A stretch of 64,000 bases of DNA from Tetradesmus obliquus (GCA_030272155.1 CP126201.1:682001-746000), one strand, 5' to 3'. Counted from the stretch's first letter, positions 9,847 through 22,556 are shown. The notes: generated from the letters alone by a model not told the origin. A program made the numbers and translations.

Positions 9847-12800
9847 TCATCCATCCGCGACAGCACTCGCATATGCATTTGCTTGTTGAGTGTCCTCGCC
9901 GCTGGCAATGGCTGTGGCATAGGCTGTGGCATAGGCACTGGGGTCAGAAGTTACTTGGAGGCTGGGGCTGGGGTTTTGTTGTTGGCTGGGATTGGGGTGT
10001 GGGCTTGGGCTTGGGCTAGGGCTGGGGCTGGGCGATGGCGAGGGTGATGGGCTGGGTCTGGGGCTGGGGCTGGTGCTAGGTCTGGGGCTTGGGCTAGGGC
10101 TAGGCGCGGGTGCTGCTGCTGCCACCTGCACTGGCAATGCTGGTGTTGGTGCTGCTGCTGCTGCTGGTGACGGGCTGGCTGGTGCTGCTGCTGCTGGTGG
10201 GGCGGCAGCCTTGTTGCTCAGCACGAAGGTGGTGTAGCCCTCCCTGTGGGATCACAGGCACACACAGCGCAGATTGCAACCACAGTCGCAACAGAGGACA
10301 GCACATGTTATCAAGCAGCACTGCACCTATAAAGATTCAGATGCATTGGAACCCCGACGGCATGCTATGTGAAGCTTGAGTTGCGGCTTGGAGCCAATTC
10401 AGGGGTTGTTATCCCATAGAAGATCTTCTGTCTTAAAGGTTGCCCACACAGCCCACGTGTAGTCAGCTCTTGGGGCCGATGGCATTGATGCCATGGCTTG
10501 ATGGATCACATGAAAATGGTGCAATCGGCTCTTGCCAATTGTGTCATTACGACAGCACCAGTTGGATGGGCCTCCGCCAGCTAAATTGTGCAATGCTGCT
10601 GCGTGAATGCTGCCCGCTAGCTGGCAAGCTTCAGGCTATGACCAGCAACAAATCTTAGGGTTAGCTGGACCATTCAGGCCCACTCAGGTGTGAAGGCATT
10701 TATTGTTCCAACACGAGGTGAGCCCACCAACGCACCTGTATGTTGTGGGGCCAGCTGCACTCTTCAGGAAACCACACGAGCCGTCAAACGTGAACGCCAC
10801 ACACCTGCAATAGCAAGCAAAGACCATCCAGGCATGCAACACAGGGATGTTGGTTGCACGAACAGCTGCTAGGCTACTGCGTGAGTGAGTTGAGGGTCCA
10901 ACAAGGCACCTGGCTTGCCAAGTGTGCTGTCAAAAGAAGTGCTGCAGCTAACACATTAAGAAGACCGTGCAAAGCACAGCCAGAGCAATGCAGCTGCCAA
11001 TGCCAATGCCAATGCCAATGCCAATGCCAATGCTCAAGGTGGTGATGCCGCTGCTGCTATTGCTGCGATGTAACCACGCAACAATAAAGTCCTGCATTGG
11101 ACACAGCGCGCGTGCTCCAAGCTGTGCACCAAATGCAGTGCGCAAGCATACAATGAATTCAGGCACAATGCAATTGCATGGGTCTCGCAGCGCTGCTCTG
11201 CCGAAAGCAGCTGGCAATCATGAAGTGAGGCTCACGATGGGTTGTTTCTGCAGCTTGCGGTGACTGAGTTGATATCCCCGCACAGGCGGCAGCGCCCGCC
11301 TCCCTGGCCGCAGTCAACATCAAACCCTGTGATGTCTGTTGTGACCAGTGCGCTCACTGCAAGCATCGGCATGTGCGGCAGGATGATAAGTAAGTGTGAC
11401 TGGTGCACTGCTGAACCCTGGTCAGCACTAGTGAAGCGAGCAAGCTGTAGACAAGCAAGGCTGGCAGCGGGCGGCTACCACAACAACTCACTTTCGGGGG
11501 CAATTCAGTTCAGCAGCGCGGTGACCTGTTGCTGCCCTACCTGGTGTTGCAGCCGGAGGGCTTGGTGAAGCAGGCTTGCCTGCTTCTGATACGCAAAACT
11601 CTTGAATTGTAACTTCCTGCCCTACCTGGTGTTGCAGCCGCAGGGCTTGGTGAAGCAGGAGCTGTAGCAGGAGCTGCAGCTGCTGCTGGAGCTGCAGCAA
11701 CTTGGATGGGCTCTCCAGCTGCTGCTGGTGTTGGTGATGTCGGGGCGGCTGCTGCAGGTGTTGCTGTAGGTGATGCTTGTGGTGGCACTGAGGGGCTTGC
11801 GCCAGTTGCCTGCTTGCTTTTGCCCGGTATGTAGGTGTTGAATCCCTCCCTGCAGATTGGGGTAAAAGAAATGCACAGGTTTGGAGTTCACGATCCAACA
11901 CAGCAATGCTATGTTCACCGAGAAAAGAATTGCCAAGGACACTAGGAAGCACACTCCACATATGAACCAGGAAAAGAAGCTGTTTAAGCTTGTTCGAGCA
12001 CCAGGCTCTTACGCCTTTTCAGCTGCGTTGTCGCAGCTGGCATACAACCTACAGCATACTTCTATTGTGTCCAGCGAGACCGTTATCAATGCCCTGCCCA
12101 GCAATGCCGCTGCTGCTGCCGCTGCGGCTGTTGCTGCGGCACTGCCACCACAAAATCAGCAGAGGTTTAATGAACCTCCACACCTACCTTGGCTTGGTTG
12201 GTCCTGTGGCAGTTTTGAGGTAGCCACAAGAGCCGTCCAAGTTGAAGGCAACACACCTGCAGCGACCGCAGAACAAGCAGCAGCAGCAGCGCAGCAGCAG
12301 CAGTAACAGCATGTTGGGCAGCCGCACCCTCAGTTGACTTGCATTGTCACTTGCGCCGACTTGTGTTCTTTTCACATTCAACTGCTTGAACTCTGCAGCC
12401 ACCAGCCCGCAGTGCACATGTGTGCAGCTTGCTCATTATGGCTTCAGCTGCTGTTGGGCAAACCCTACAGGCTGTGTAGATCTGCACAAGGGCGCCCAGG
12501 CAGCCTGACGGCACCGCTGCAACATGCAAAACATGTCACTGGGCCGCTTACTGCGGGTACGCTGAGCATCTTGAGACGACAAAAGTGAGCTCCCCACACA
12601 CGCGGCATGTCGTCCTGCCTTCCTGCCCGCACTGCAGATCGTTGCCAGGAATGTCTGTTCCTGTCAACGCTTGGAGAGCTGCACGACAACACAGCGCACC
12701 ACAGCACGGGCAGCAATAGAATCAGACATGCCTCAATCAGCTGCAGCAGTTGTTGATGATTGTCAACGCTTGGAGAGCTGCAGAAGCATGACACCCACAG

Positions 12801-13197
12801 CACGGGCAGCAGACTCCCAAGTAGACATCCCTCAGTCTGCTGCATTGGGTGTTGCTGATGATCGGCTGGTTTGTCTAGCCAGCAGCTAGCCACCAGGAGT
12901 AGAGTACTGAAAAAGCAGTAGTACTGTAACCGCAGTAGTACTGCAGCAGTTAGCTGCAGCTGCCCACCCACAGCGCAGCTGCACCACAAGCATTATGCCA
13001 GACACTGCCCTGACAACAAGAAACGCTGATCATCAAAAAGATTTTCTAGGCTCTAGCCACCAGGAGTAGTACTTAATCATGATTCCTGCTGATCAGCAGG
13101 TTAGCTGCAGCTGCTCACCCACAGCGCCCTCCTGCGCCTGCACCAAGGGCATCATGCCAGCCACGCTCAATACAACGATGATAATTCTCGCCCACAT
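9847..13197 (-). CDS. Secreted protein with two PAN/Apple-like modules and Pro-rich spacers (gene BC)
   Basis: Minus-strand exons: 13119-13197 (signal peptide, ends ..[10 protein letters not shown]), 12552-12678 and 12188-12256 (module 1: [30 protein letters not shown]), 11626-11849 (GFNTYIPGK, Ala/Pro-rich), 11236-11356 and 10736-10804 (module 2: [31 protein letters not shown]), 9847-10243 ([10 protein letters not shown], Ser-Pro repeats, a tail rich in AYATA). All phases agree and give 361 residues. I join both modules into one gene because the second has no signal-peptide exon of its own and the junction 11626|11356 fits in phase 1. Two separate genes, the downstream one lacking a start, remain possible. 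TDIPGNDL followed by Cys and then CVAF is typical of PAN/Apple folds. Confidence 0.65.
9990..10112 (-). repeat. Hexamer repeat (GGGCTT/GGGGCT) encoding Ser-Pro
   Basis: Imperfect hexamer array in the last exon of gene BC, translated on the minus strand as (Ser-Pro)n with some Arg and Thr. It is the coding equivalent of the array at 6945-6998. Confidence 0.8.
10990..11036. repeat. TGCCAA hexamer microsatellite
   Basis: About seven tandem TGCCAA-type units in the intron between the two halves of PAN module 2 in gene BC. Confidence 0.8.
12955..13003 (-). repeat. Decayed copy of the signal-peptide exon end of gene BC
   Basis: Sequence closely matching the 3' half and donor of exon 13119-13197 reappears about 155 bp downstream on the minus strand. 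A similar copy of the exon-2 start lies at 12755-12790, and one of the exon-4 end at 11533-11580. Confidence 0.8.
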
Positions 13198-14071
13198 TAT
13201 AATACTTAGTTTTCAACTGTCTTCAGCAGTTCTGGCGTAGGCAAATATCGCTTCTGTGCGCAGACCCAGTCAGCAGCAAGCACATTGGACTAGCGATATA
13301 AGCAGCGATGTGGTGGATTGCTCCGTTGAGGATCAACATCTACAGTAGATACATACAATCTACTGTTTATGAATTTGCGGCCAGCTTCTGCCGCGTCCAG
13401 CACTGATGACGAAATTGGTTATGCGACGGTTAGCAACCCGGCTGATGCATCTATATGATCAGCAAATGCACCATGCATGGTGCTTACTTTCATCAGCTGC
13501 AACGGGCAGCCGCAGATAGCCTCATAAATTCGATGATAACGGCTGAATGATGCTACAGCGCAGTAGTCACTGTCAACAGCACCGGGTGCATGTGTCAAAC
13601 CACGCCTGGGCCCTCACCTGGAGGTTCATCGGTCAAACAGAATCAGCAGTAACGTTTTTACGGTATATATTCTTTGATGATTTATGATGCGCATGAATTT
13701 GACGACTTCCAGCTGCCAGTTCGAGACAGCGCCGGTAGCAGTGCCGTACCGCTCCCGCGACATAGCCTGCGAGTGACATGAACCCCTATCATAAATGAAA
13801 ACAATCGTAAAGCACTGTCATTGAATGCCTGATTTGTCTGACACACAGCTGCTCTTGCGGCCCTGCTAGTGATGGGCTAGGCCAAGCGAGGTACTTGCCA
13901 GGTAAGGCCTACCCACGTTAAATCAAACAGCTAACGTTATGATTATTATATCACCTGTAGCCTTTATTGCATCCCCCATACGCAGCATGCGCTGTGGAAC
14001 TTTGGCGGGAAAGTGCGTCGGCACTCAAGACGGAATGTTTGCTGTCTGGCTGCAGGCGCTTGATATTTATA
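13198..14071. promoter_or_regulatory. Divergent intergenic region between gene BC (-) and the large membrane protein (+)
   Basis: The two genes point away from each other, so their promoters should share these 870 bases. A TATATATT-like stretch lies near 13663 and a GATATAAG near 13295. Neither is proven. No coding exon is apparent. Confidence 0.4.
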
Positions 14072-15190
14072 ATGCAGAACATATATTGTGATGACGAGCA
14101 GCAGGCAGGAAACGGCTCGTGCTCGCTGCTTGCGTCGCTGCCAGCAGCATCACCATCACTGCTGCAGAGGCGCATAATATCACGCAGCAGCCCTGGCACA
14201 ACATCTGGTGGCGTTCAAGCCCAAGTAACAACCGAAGCAGTACAAGAGCCGCAGCAGCTGGAGCAGCCGCAGCAGCAGCATGATGTGCGGCTGTCCCGCA
14301 GCAGTGGTGGAATGCATGAAAGCAGCGGCAGCAGCAGCAGCCCACGCATGCTGCACAGGCCCCCTTGGGGATCAGCTATGCCTTACACCGGCAAAGTCCT
14401 ACGAGAAGCAGCAGCAGCAGTAGCAGGTGCAGCGGCGGCAGCAGGTTATGCGGCAAGCTCTCCTCGCAGGATGGGCGCATTGGCTGGCATCAGGCAACGG
14501 GAGGCAGCAGCAGCAGCAGCTGCAGCAGCAGCAGCAGCTGCTGCACCTGCTGATCTTGATGCTGCAAGCCATGCTGGGCTGTCTATACCAAGAGCTTCCA
14601 GCCCTCAGCAAGTAGTGAAGCATAGGAAAGGCAGCGGCTACGCCGCTGCTGCTTCTGCCACTGCGGATGCATTGCCCAGGCAGCTGAACAGCCCCAGGGA
14701 CAGAAGCCGCAGCAGCAACGGAGTAGCTGCAGCATCGTCAATGACAGCAGCTGCTGCAGCAGTGCCAGCACCTAGATTGCACAACATGGCTGCACAGCCT
14801 TGCACTCAACAAGACAGCAGCACGGCCATGTGCAATAGCAACACGCATCCACCTGCTGTGACAGACAGCAGCAGGCAGCAGGCAGCAGCAGCAAGCAGCA
14901 GCATTGCTATGGTAGACCCAGATCCTCCAGCGTTCTACAACATCGTGACAAAACCTTGGGCTACTGGCGCCTGCAGCCCCCCTGCTGCTGCTGCTCCTGC
15001 TGCTGCTGCTGCTGCTCTCAGCACGCGGGATGCAGACAGCAGAGACGCAGGCAGTGGCAACAGCAGCGCCAGCATAAGCCCTCGCAGTACTGGCAGCAGC
15101 AGCAACAGGCGGTTTATCTGGGAGCTGTTTTGCAGGGAAGCCCACAGCAGGGGCTTGCTGACAGACCCCAATCCTGATTCCAGCAGCACT

Positions 15191-15234
<44 letters not shown>

Positions 15235-15391
15235 GCGTAGCGGGCTTCACATGTCTGCTGCTGTGGCGCAGCTTGAGAAGGATCCCTCTGCAGATGATGC
15301 AGCAGCAGCGGCAGCAGTGTCTGTTTCAGTGTCAACTGCAGCAGCTGATGGTGTGGCTGGTTCATTGAGCAAGCCGGCCACACCTGCCGCA

Positions 15392-15423
<32 letters not shown>

Positions 15424-15473
15424 GCAAAGGAAACCTGCTGCAGACGCAAGCAGGAGCACATCGGTGCCACCTT

Positions 15474-15504
<31 letters not shown>

Positions 15505-15711
15505 AGCTCCTCCTACTGCCACCCCAGCAGCGGCAGCAGCAGCAGCAGCGCTGACACCAGCAACTGTGAGGTCAGCAGCAGCAGGCCTCGGCAGCTGCAG
15601 CACTGCAGCAGCAACCGCAAAGTTCCTGGCTGCAGCAGGCCGGCAGAGCCGCCGCACAGCCAAGGCTGCTGCCAAAGCTGCTTCAATGGCTTCTGCTGCA
15701 CCTGCTGCTAC

Positions 15712-15755
<44 letters not shown>

Positions 15756-16108
15756 ATCCCAGTGCAGCTGGTGGTGTGTCCAGCACCCTTTCATCCGCTG
15801 CTGTTGTCGGCCCTGCTAGGATCGCCATTGTGAATGGGGTACTCAGCATCAGAGGCACAGACAGCATCAGCACAGCCGCCGCCAGCACATACACACGTGC
15901 AGCAGAAGGCACCAGCACAGCAGCAGCCACAGACACTGCAGCACACTGCAGCAGCATCAGCAGTAGCAGCTACCCAACACCTGGTGTCAGCTTTGGCGGC
16001 GCGGGGCTCCTCTCAAAAGCAGCAGACCTACAAGCTGCTGCTGCTGAGCTGCTGCGGCTGCAGAATCGCCCCGGGCCAATCTGTGAAGGTGTAGGGTCGC
16101 CAGCAACC

Positions 16109-16152
<44 letters not shown>

Positions 16153-18730
16153 GGCTGCAGTTAGGACAGTAGTAGGGCAGCCGTTCCATGTGGGCACAGT
16201 TGCAGCAGCAGAGCTGGCTGCTCCCTACCACTCCATTGGGGTTACACCTTTAGTAGGCAGGGTACCCAGCAGTGCCGGCGGCTACCCTGGCAGCAGCAGC
16301 AGCAGCAGCAGCAATAGGCAGCTGTGCAGCAGCAGCAGCAGGCAGCTGTCAGCCAACGGCAGCTGTGTTAGCCGCAGCTCCATGTACAGTGGAGCCAGCA
16401 GCAAGCTGGACTTGCAGCAGCGGCAGCAGCGCAAGCAGCAGCAGTTCTACAGCGGCAGCAGCAGCTACGCCGATCAGGCGGGGCAGCAGCAGCAGCAGCA
16501 GCGCAAGGAGAAGCCCAAGTGGCTGGCAGTGCTGCTGGTGGTGTCTGTGCTGCTGCTGGGTGCTGCAGGGGCGGGCCTAGGCGTGTCAGCGATGTTCAAA
16601 AGGCAGCGCGGCAGCAGCAGCAGCAGCAGCAGCAACGTGGCGGCTGGGCTTCCCTTGAACTTCCAAGTGGCTGTGTCTGTGCCTGCTATGAGTGCCGGGC
16701 AGGGCTGCTCCTCCTGGTTTGAGAACCAGCGGGTGAGTGGGATGTGAATTCAGAGAGACGATAGTTAAATGTGAGTCCTGGCACCTTTTGAATAATTGTT
16801 GCGTACGTAACAGCACAAGGCAAATTGCAAAGGCAGCAGCAATGTCAAGAACAAATTATGGGTGCAGGGCAGGGCTGCTCCACCTGGTTTGAGAGCCAGC
16901 GGGTGAGTGGGCAAAAATGATTTTGAGATCTGGATAACACCAAGACATATGACAATGATGAGGGGCATTCGATGCAAGTCGATGAGCAGAAAAAAGACAA
17001 GTACTGATACAAGACACGGAGCGCGCATGCACACTGTTCACGCATGCATCACGTGCTGCTGTACTTCAGCCACTAATACCACTCTTACGTCACAACCTTG
17101 TGCCAAATGATGCCAAAGTTGTACCGGACAACTACGATGACTTTGTTTGCTTCCCGATGCCACTGCATCGCATGGCGTCCTACCAGCTGGCTGCCTGCTA
17201 TCACAAACTAATCCGTTATCTGGTACAACTGCCGTCATCTGTTGCTTGCTTCCTGTTGTCACTGCATGAATGCTACCAGCACTTCTGTTAGGAATCACCA
17301 CACACTTTGACACCAACTATTCAGACCTTCACCACTGCTATACTGTGCACATGCAGCGCATGACATCCTACCAGCGGCGCTTTGCAGCGGCACGCATACA
17401 TCACAACTTGCACCAATGCTGCCACCTGCTGCATTCTTTCGTTTATGCATGCAGCGCATGACATCCTACCAGATACTGTTTGCTGCAGCCTACGCCAGAG
17501 CCCTCAGCACTCCCCTACACCCTACGCCACTCAGCGCACATGTGGCTGCAAAACCTCACAATCAACCTAACCTGCCACGTGCTATGCTTGCTGTCTATGC
17601 CCCTGCAGTGCATGACATCCTACCAGCGGCTCTTCGCAGCCTCATATGCCAGAGCTTTTAACATCCCCCTACAAGACAGCAGCATCAGCAGTGTCAGCTG
17701 CGGAGGCAAGCTCGTGTTCAGCGGCGGCAGGCTCACACTGCCGCTGCCGCTGCCGAGGCCTGCAAGGCACCGCAGGCAGCTGCTGCAGGAGCTGCTGTGG
17801 AGAGATGGACTAGCACGAACAGCAGCAGCAGCTGCAGCAGCAGCAGCACCTGTTGGATCGGCTGCCTCACCAGCCGCCGCAGCAGCAGCAGTAGTTGATG
17901 GTGCAGCGAGCACAACAGGGAATGTGGCAGATGTGCGCTTGCTCAGCACCACCAGCAGCAGCAGCAGCATCTGGCAGCAGCAGCAGCAGCAGCCAGACGG
18001 ATACCTAGTCATGGTGGAGGTTGTCACTCGCTTTGCAATAGCAGGGCCTGCAGATGCTGCTGCAAGAGCTGCAATTGAGTCGGGCGTGCTATCTGGCACG
18101 ACTGAGGCACTGAATGGTCCCCTGAGCTCCTTTTTTGGTGCCCCTGCAGTCATCAGAAATGTGCAATCAATCGGATCAGGCCTGCTGGTGGGGCTTGATC
18201 TAGCAGCCAGCAATGCGGATCGCGGTGCTGCTGCAGCAGCGGAGGCAGCAGCAGTGGCAGCTGCTGCTGCTGCAGAGGATGAGGCTCCAACAACAAACCC
18301 TACAGCAGCAGCGGCAGCAGCAGATAACTACTATGATGCTTTGACAGCATCAGTTGAGCTGGATATTCCGCTAGATCTTAGCATTCAGCTTGAAGATGGG
18401 CCGATTGCAGAGACCTTCATCCCGCCATCGTTTGAATATGACGCTGACAGCTCTGCAGAAGACCCTTTGACTGCTGCCTTTGCTGCACTGGATTTGCAGC
18501 TGCCTCGGCTGCCTGAAGCGATGCCGGCAGCAGCAGCAGCAGCAGCAGAGGCCAGGGAAGCAGAGAACCAGAGCATGGTGCCAATCACTGCAGCAGCAGC
18601 AGCAGAGGCAGTGAACATAGCAGGGTCTGTGCAGAAGGATGGCCAAGATGTGGCTGGCTTAAAGTTGGGACAGGATGGCGCACTGCTGTCAGCTGCTGAT
18701 GATCATGTGGCGATGACAGGTGGAGACAAC

Positions 18731-18766
<36 letters not shown>

Positions 18767-19431
18767 ACGGCAGCAGCAGCAGCTAAAAAGCAAGTGCTGA
18801 CGCACCAGCAGCAGCTGCAGCAGCTGCAGAAGGAAACCTTGAACGCTAAAGCAGCAGCAGCAGCAGCAGCAGTGTCGATGCCGAGGGGTATCAAGCCACC
18901 CATCTACACCCCTTACACATCTCTGCCTTCTGCTGCTGTACTTGATGCAAGCCTGCTGGGACTGTCTGCAAACAGCAGGCGCCCTGCAAAGCCAGAAGAA
19001 GTGTCAACAGCAGCAGCAGCAGCAGCAGCAGCTCTGCGGTCACCACCGCCACCAGTACCACACCCCGCTCCACCCATAACCTCCAACCTCAAAAGCAAAA
19101 CCCAGGAGGTGTACATTCCCTGGGGCGAGTCTGGTGATGCAGCTGCATTCGCAAGCATGCCACCCTGCCCATTCCAGCTCACAAAAAGGAATGCAATTGT
19201 GGATAGGCAGGGGCGCTTCTTTGGCTGGAGCAATGGAGCCGAATGCATGTTCAGGCCAGCTGCTGCTGCTGCTGCTGCTGCTGCTGCCGGCAAGATGCCT
19301 CAGCCGTCATCTGCGTGGGCTGCTGCTAAGCCTTGCGCAGGCAAGCCAACAGCACAATCCAGTACTGTAGATGCAGCGGGGCTCCTCTGGGGCTGGGAGG
19401 GTGGTGCCAGCTGTGCATTCAGAAACAGCAT

Positions 19432-19465
<34 letters not shown>

Positions 19466-19606
19466 GCAAGTGCTGCTGCTATTTCCTGGGAGGATGCCCC
19501 AGTGTGCTCTGATGCGCCGAGCCAGGGAGCTGTGCTGTGGGATGAGCATGAGAGAGGCTGGGGGCAGGAGCATGGGCAGCGCTGCGCATTCAGGGTGAGT
19601 AATTAA
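14072..19606 (+). CDS. Large Ala/Ser/Gln-rich single-pass membrane protein with Trp-Gly-Trp/Cys repeats (gene F)
   Basis: Two exons, 14072-16732 and 17609-19606, join in phase 0 to about 1552 residues. I chose ATG 14072 as the first in-frame ATG. There is no signal peptide. About 810 residues of low-complexity Ala/Ser/Gln sequence precede one membrane segment (WLAVLLVVSVLLLGAAGAG, around residue 820), which has basic residues on both sides. After it come a conserved NFQVAVSVPAM / MTSYQRLFAASYARAFNIP region and three C-terminal repeats, each from a Cys to GW....CAFR (near 19160, 19335, 19507). Topology is probably N-terminus inside, repeats outside. It has the same domain order and the same phase-0 intron position as the gene at 33361-43277, so the two are paralogues. 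I do not recognise the repeat; a cell-surface or wall-linking role is inference. The last donor-like site (19595) could extend the gene. Confidence 0.75.
15199..15234 (+). repeat. (AGC)n run encoding poly-Ser
   Basis: Pure AGC triplets in exon 1 of gene F. Similar CAG-frame runs in this exon encode poly-Ala (15722-15750, 16110-16150) and poly-Ser (16292-16312). Confidence 0.75.
16857..16908 (+). repeat. Decayed copy of the 3' end of gene F exon 1
   Basis: It repeats about 50 bases of the exon end before 16732, including the GTGAGTGGG donor and a TGCAG-like left border, about 175 bp further on. Confidence 0.85.
17160..17660 (+). repeat. Ladder of four copies of the gene F exon 2 start
   Basis: The motif encoding MTSYQ with a preceding Cys or Arg codon occurs near 17163, 17352, 17449 and 17605. 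The last three have a TGCAG-like acceptor in front. Only the copy at 17609 opens into the long exon. The earlier ones are decayed, the first most strongly. Confidence 0.8.
18730..18782 (+). repeat. CAG run encoding poly-Gln and poly-Ala in gene F
   Basis: About eleven CAG units encode poly-Gln, and after an ACGG interruption the same triplet continues in the Ala frame. The frame change at constant repeat shows how the same microsatellite supplies different homopolymers. Confidence 0.75.
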
Positions 19607-19659
19607 CGTCCGGATATGTGTTACTTTGTTATGTTATTTTGATTGATTGGGTAGGTCAC

Positions 19660-19915
19660 TTCGTCAAGCGCCGAGCCAGGGAGCTGTGCTGTGGGATGAG
19701 CAGGAGAGAGGCTGGGGCCAGGAACAGGGGCAGCGCTGCGCGTTCAGGGTGAGTCAAATTTATGTTAACCTGTTACTTTGTTATGTTGCTCATGTTGCTG
19801 TGTTATCCGCGCCAACAAGCCTCGTCCAGGGTGCTGTTTAGGATGTGGGTCATACAGGAGTGGTGCTGGGCAGAGCAGCAAGGGCAGTGCTGTGACTTCG
19901 AGGCGAGTTGCACGT
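19660..19915 (+). repeat. Two 3' copies of the last coding segment of gene F
   Basis: The end of the final exon (19510-19600, with WGQE...CAFR and the GTGAGT after it) is repeated at 19664-19749 with high identity and again, more decayed, at 19840-19912. Confidence 0.85.
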
Positions 19916-21454
19916 TTGGACTCGTGTTACTTTGAAGTGTTACTTCAGCATGTCTGACAGCCGCAACACTACGGTGGGGTTTTGGCATTATCTTGCCAGC
20001 AAGCTGTTGCAACATCTTGAAATGTTAATCACACCTCTCTACAAAGCAGATGTATCTGGCACATCCATCTGCTGACAGATTTAGTTCCACGTGTTGTGCG
20101 TCAGCCACACAGCGTGTGTTGCGTCTAATCGGTCTGCTGCTGCTGCTGCTGCTGCCGGTGCCGCTGCTGCCAATTGCAATTGCAGTCCTTGTGACACGAC
20201 CGGGGCTTGTGATCAAGCAAGCGCATCGAGTGCCGAAGCCAGCAACGCAGGCAGCGGCCGCTGCCACCTGCAGTATCACGGCTACTTGCAGGTAGTGCAC
20301 AAGCAACCTTGCCTGGTGCAACACACTGTCACAACGCCTGCAACATGGTTCAGACCTGAAGCTATGTTTTAACAGACTTGTTATACACACTCGATCTGTG
20401 CAGCATGCGAAAACGACTGGCAGGAACCTCATGCGTAATGCAAATAGCATGACATGAAGAAGAAGCAGAAGAAGCACATGCAGGCTGCACATCCACGTTG
20501 TATCGGTGCATGCAAATCGCTTGCCATCTCTGCATCAGGTTTGCAAGCACGTGTGATCAACACACAACAGTGGTCGCGCCTGCATCGAGTGCCTTATTAA
20601 CTGCAGCAACTTGAAGCGTCAGGGCTTCATCAGGCTGAGTTTGTTGGTGGTGGATTCCATCTCTCAACAATACGGGCAGGGGCAGCATGCTGCAACTGGC
20701 ATGTACTACTTGGTGCAGATATTTCACCCGCACACATACATGCATGCATGCACTACAGCTTTTCAGGGCAGCAGTCAGATAACCCTGTCACAGTTTTTTG
20801 GGGTTTTGGTGACGGCGTGTGCTGGAAATTGGTATAGGGTTTGGATCCCCTGAGCAGGTAAATGGGTGCATGCTCTGCTCTTGTGTGTCTTAGCTGCAGG
20901 ATTTTTGGCGTGCATCATTGTTGGGGCATCACAGATCTGGTGGCCTTCAATGTTCCAGGTATACTGTGTTGAGGACGTATTCATGCATACATCATGCAGA
21001 CATGGTTTAGTAGGGATGGCAGGCGCTTTTCTGTGTGCTAAGAAGCAACAAGCAGCAACTACCGTGCAAGTGTGTAGATGCTGAGTGCAGCTCAACACAT
21101 CCATTGACCGCACGTTGCATTGCACAGCCTGGATGCACAGAGGTTGGGGGGAGGTGCTAGGGCAGTTGAAGGCAGTGTATGAAAGGTACGGTGATTGTGG
21201 GAGGTGAGGTGGCGGGTGAAAGCTATGCAGGGCATGAAATTGCAGAAAATTGCAGCTGCACAGGCAGGGGCAGCACATCGTGTGTAGTGTGCGTGACACA
21301 TGCTTGGCCATGTGTGGTGTGCTAGCTGCAGGCACGACTGTGTTTAGTATTGGTAGTGGCAGTAGGGTAGTTTGCATGGTTGTGGGTAGTTTGCATGGTT
21401 GTGGCTGATATATTCAGAGGACGGGTGATTATGGCCGCACATGATCCTTGACAG

Positions 21455-21462
21455 TATAAAAG
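21455..21462 (+). promoter_or_regulatory. Consensus TATA box (TATAAAAG)
   Basis: A perfect TATAAAAG sits about 1.1 kb upstream of the ATG at 22557, in an otherwise unassigned region. It could drive a long 5' UTR of that gene or an unrecognised transcript. Confidence 0.35.
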
Positions 21463-22556
21463 AGCAGCAGCAGCAGCGCATTCATCTTTCGCAGTGCGTC
21501 AGTGCGTCAAACACGAATCATTGTGCATTTCTCAGTGACTGGATGCACACCGTGCACATGCAAAGTAGCACACGCATGCAATGCATTGCACACATTGGGC
21601 GCTTTCGGAAAGCTGTGCTGGTCAGCAGCAGCAGTGGGGAGTCTTCTGCCAAACATATTTGTGAGTTTTGTGTTCTGTGTGTATGAGGCATTGGGGGAAT
21701 CACTCATGCCTGGTTTCATTTGCACTGCACGCATTTGATACATGCACTTAATGTGTGATCGCTGATTGCACAGGGCTCTAGTCATGGCGTAATAACTGCT
21801 TCAAGCAGCTGCAAATGGCCGTGCGACAGCTATAGCAGCAGCATGCTGGTCATGGTACAAGTACATTGTATGCGGCTACTTTGGCAGGTCGCCTGGCAGA
21901 TGGGCCTATTTCACGAGGGCTCCGCAGCTTTGGTTTCATTGACGGTTTCATTGAAGTTATTTATAGTGTGTACATTTCATGAGTTACATTGCCTGTGGAA
22001 TCGCTCTGCACTGCAGCAGCACAGACATGCTTTGTGCGCACGTGCATCATCTTTTTTAGGGCACAGAAATATGACTTATTGCAGTGTTTGTGTGCAGTTT
22101 GCAGGATGTTTGACGTACTAACTGCATCAACAAACCTTGAAACCCAAACACCATCTATCGTTATGTTGATTCTGCATCATCGCTAGCTAGTGGCATCTGG
22201 TTTGACTGCCGCATGCGCAGCATCCAATGCTGCCATACTGCTGGAAGCTCAGCACGCCAGCAACAAAGTAGCAGAGTTGGTAGCTTAATCATCGAGGAAG
22301 CAAAACAGGTGAATCTGGCGTGTCCCCATTTGCATGATGACCTGGCATCATGCCATGCAAGCAGCAGTACAGCAGCAATGCCTCAAGGAAAACTCCGTAC
22401 ATTAGGTCATGATGTGTCACGCAACTCGGACCGCAGTGAGGATAGATGTCTGTGCAACACAAATGAAATTAATTATATTGAAAACGCTTTTGTAGCCCAA
22501 AACAGCCCCAAGGCGTCACACTGCAGCCATCCTCGCTCAACGTCTCACCACCAACA

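Larger units (their letters stand above)
19607..22556. other. Long gene-poor stretch
   Basis: Apart from the gene F echoes at its left end I can name no gene. At 20168-20290 (+) a short Cys-containing open segment (CSPCDTTGACDQ..) is bordered by AATTGCAG and TTGCAG|GTAG, like an isolated exon, but nothing joins to it in phase. A TATAAAAG sequence lies at 21455. Confidence 0.4.

Noticed and set aside
11488-11625. Continuation of the PAN-type exon to an in-frame stop as the gene end
   Set aside because: A good GTAGG donor at 11625 and a phase-matched module downstream favour splicing. The read-through also contains a decayed copy of the exon itself.
14067-16231. Minus-strand open frames opposite gene F exon 1
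   Set aside because: Composition mirrors CAG/CTG repeats; there are no motifs, and the plus strand has a membrane segment and a conserved paralogue.
20557-20745. Minus-strand segment DEALTLQVAAVNKALDAGA as a coding exon
   Set aside because: It looks protein-like, but it is followed soon by a stop, has no matching neighbouring exon, and I recognise no family.
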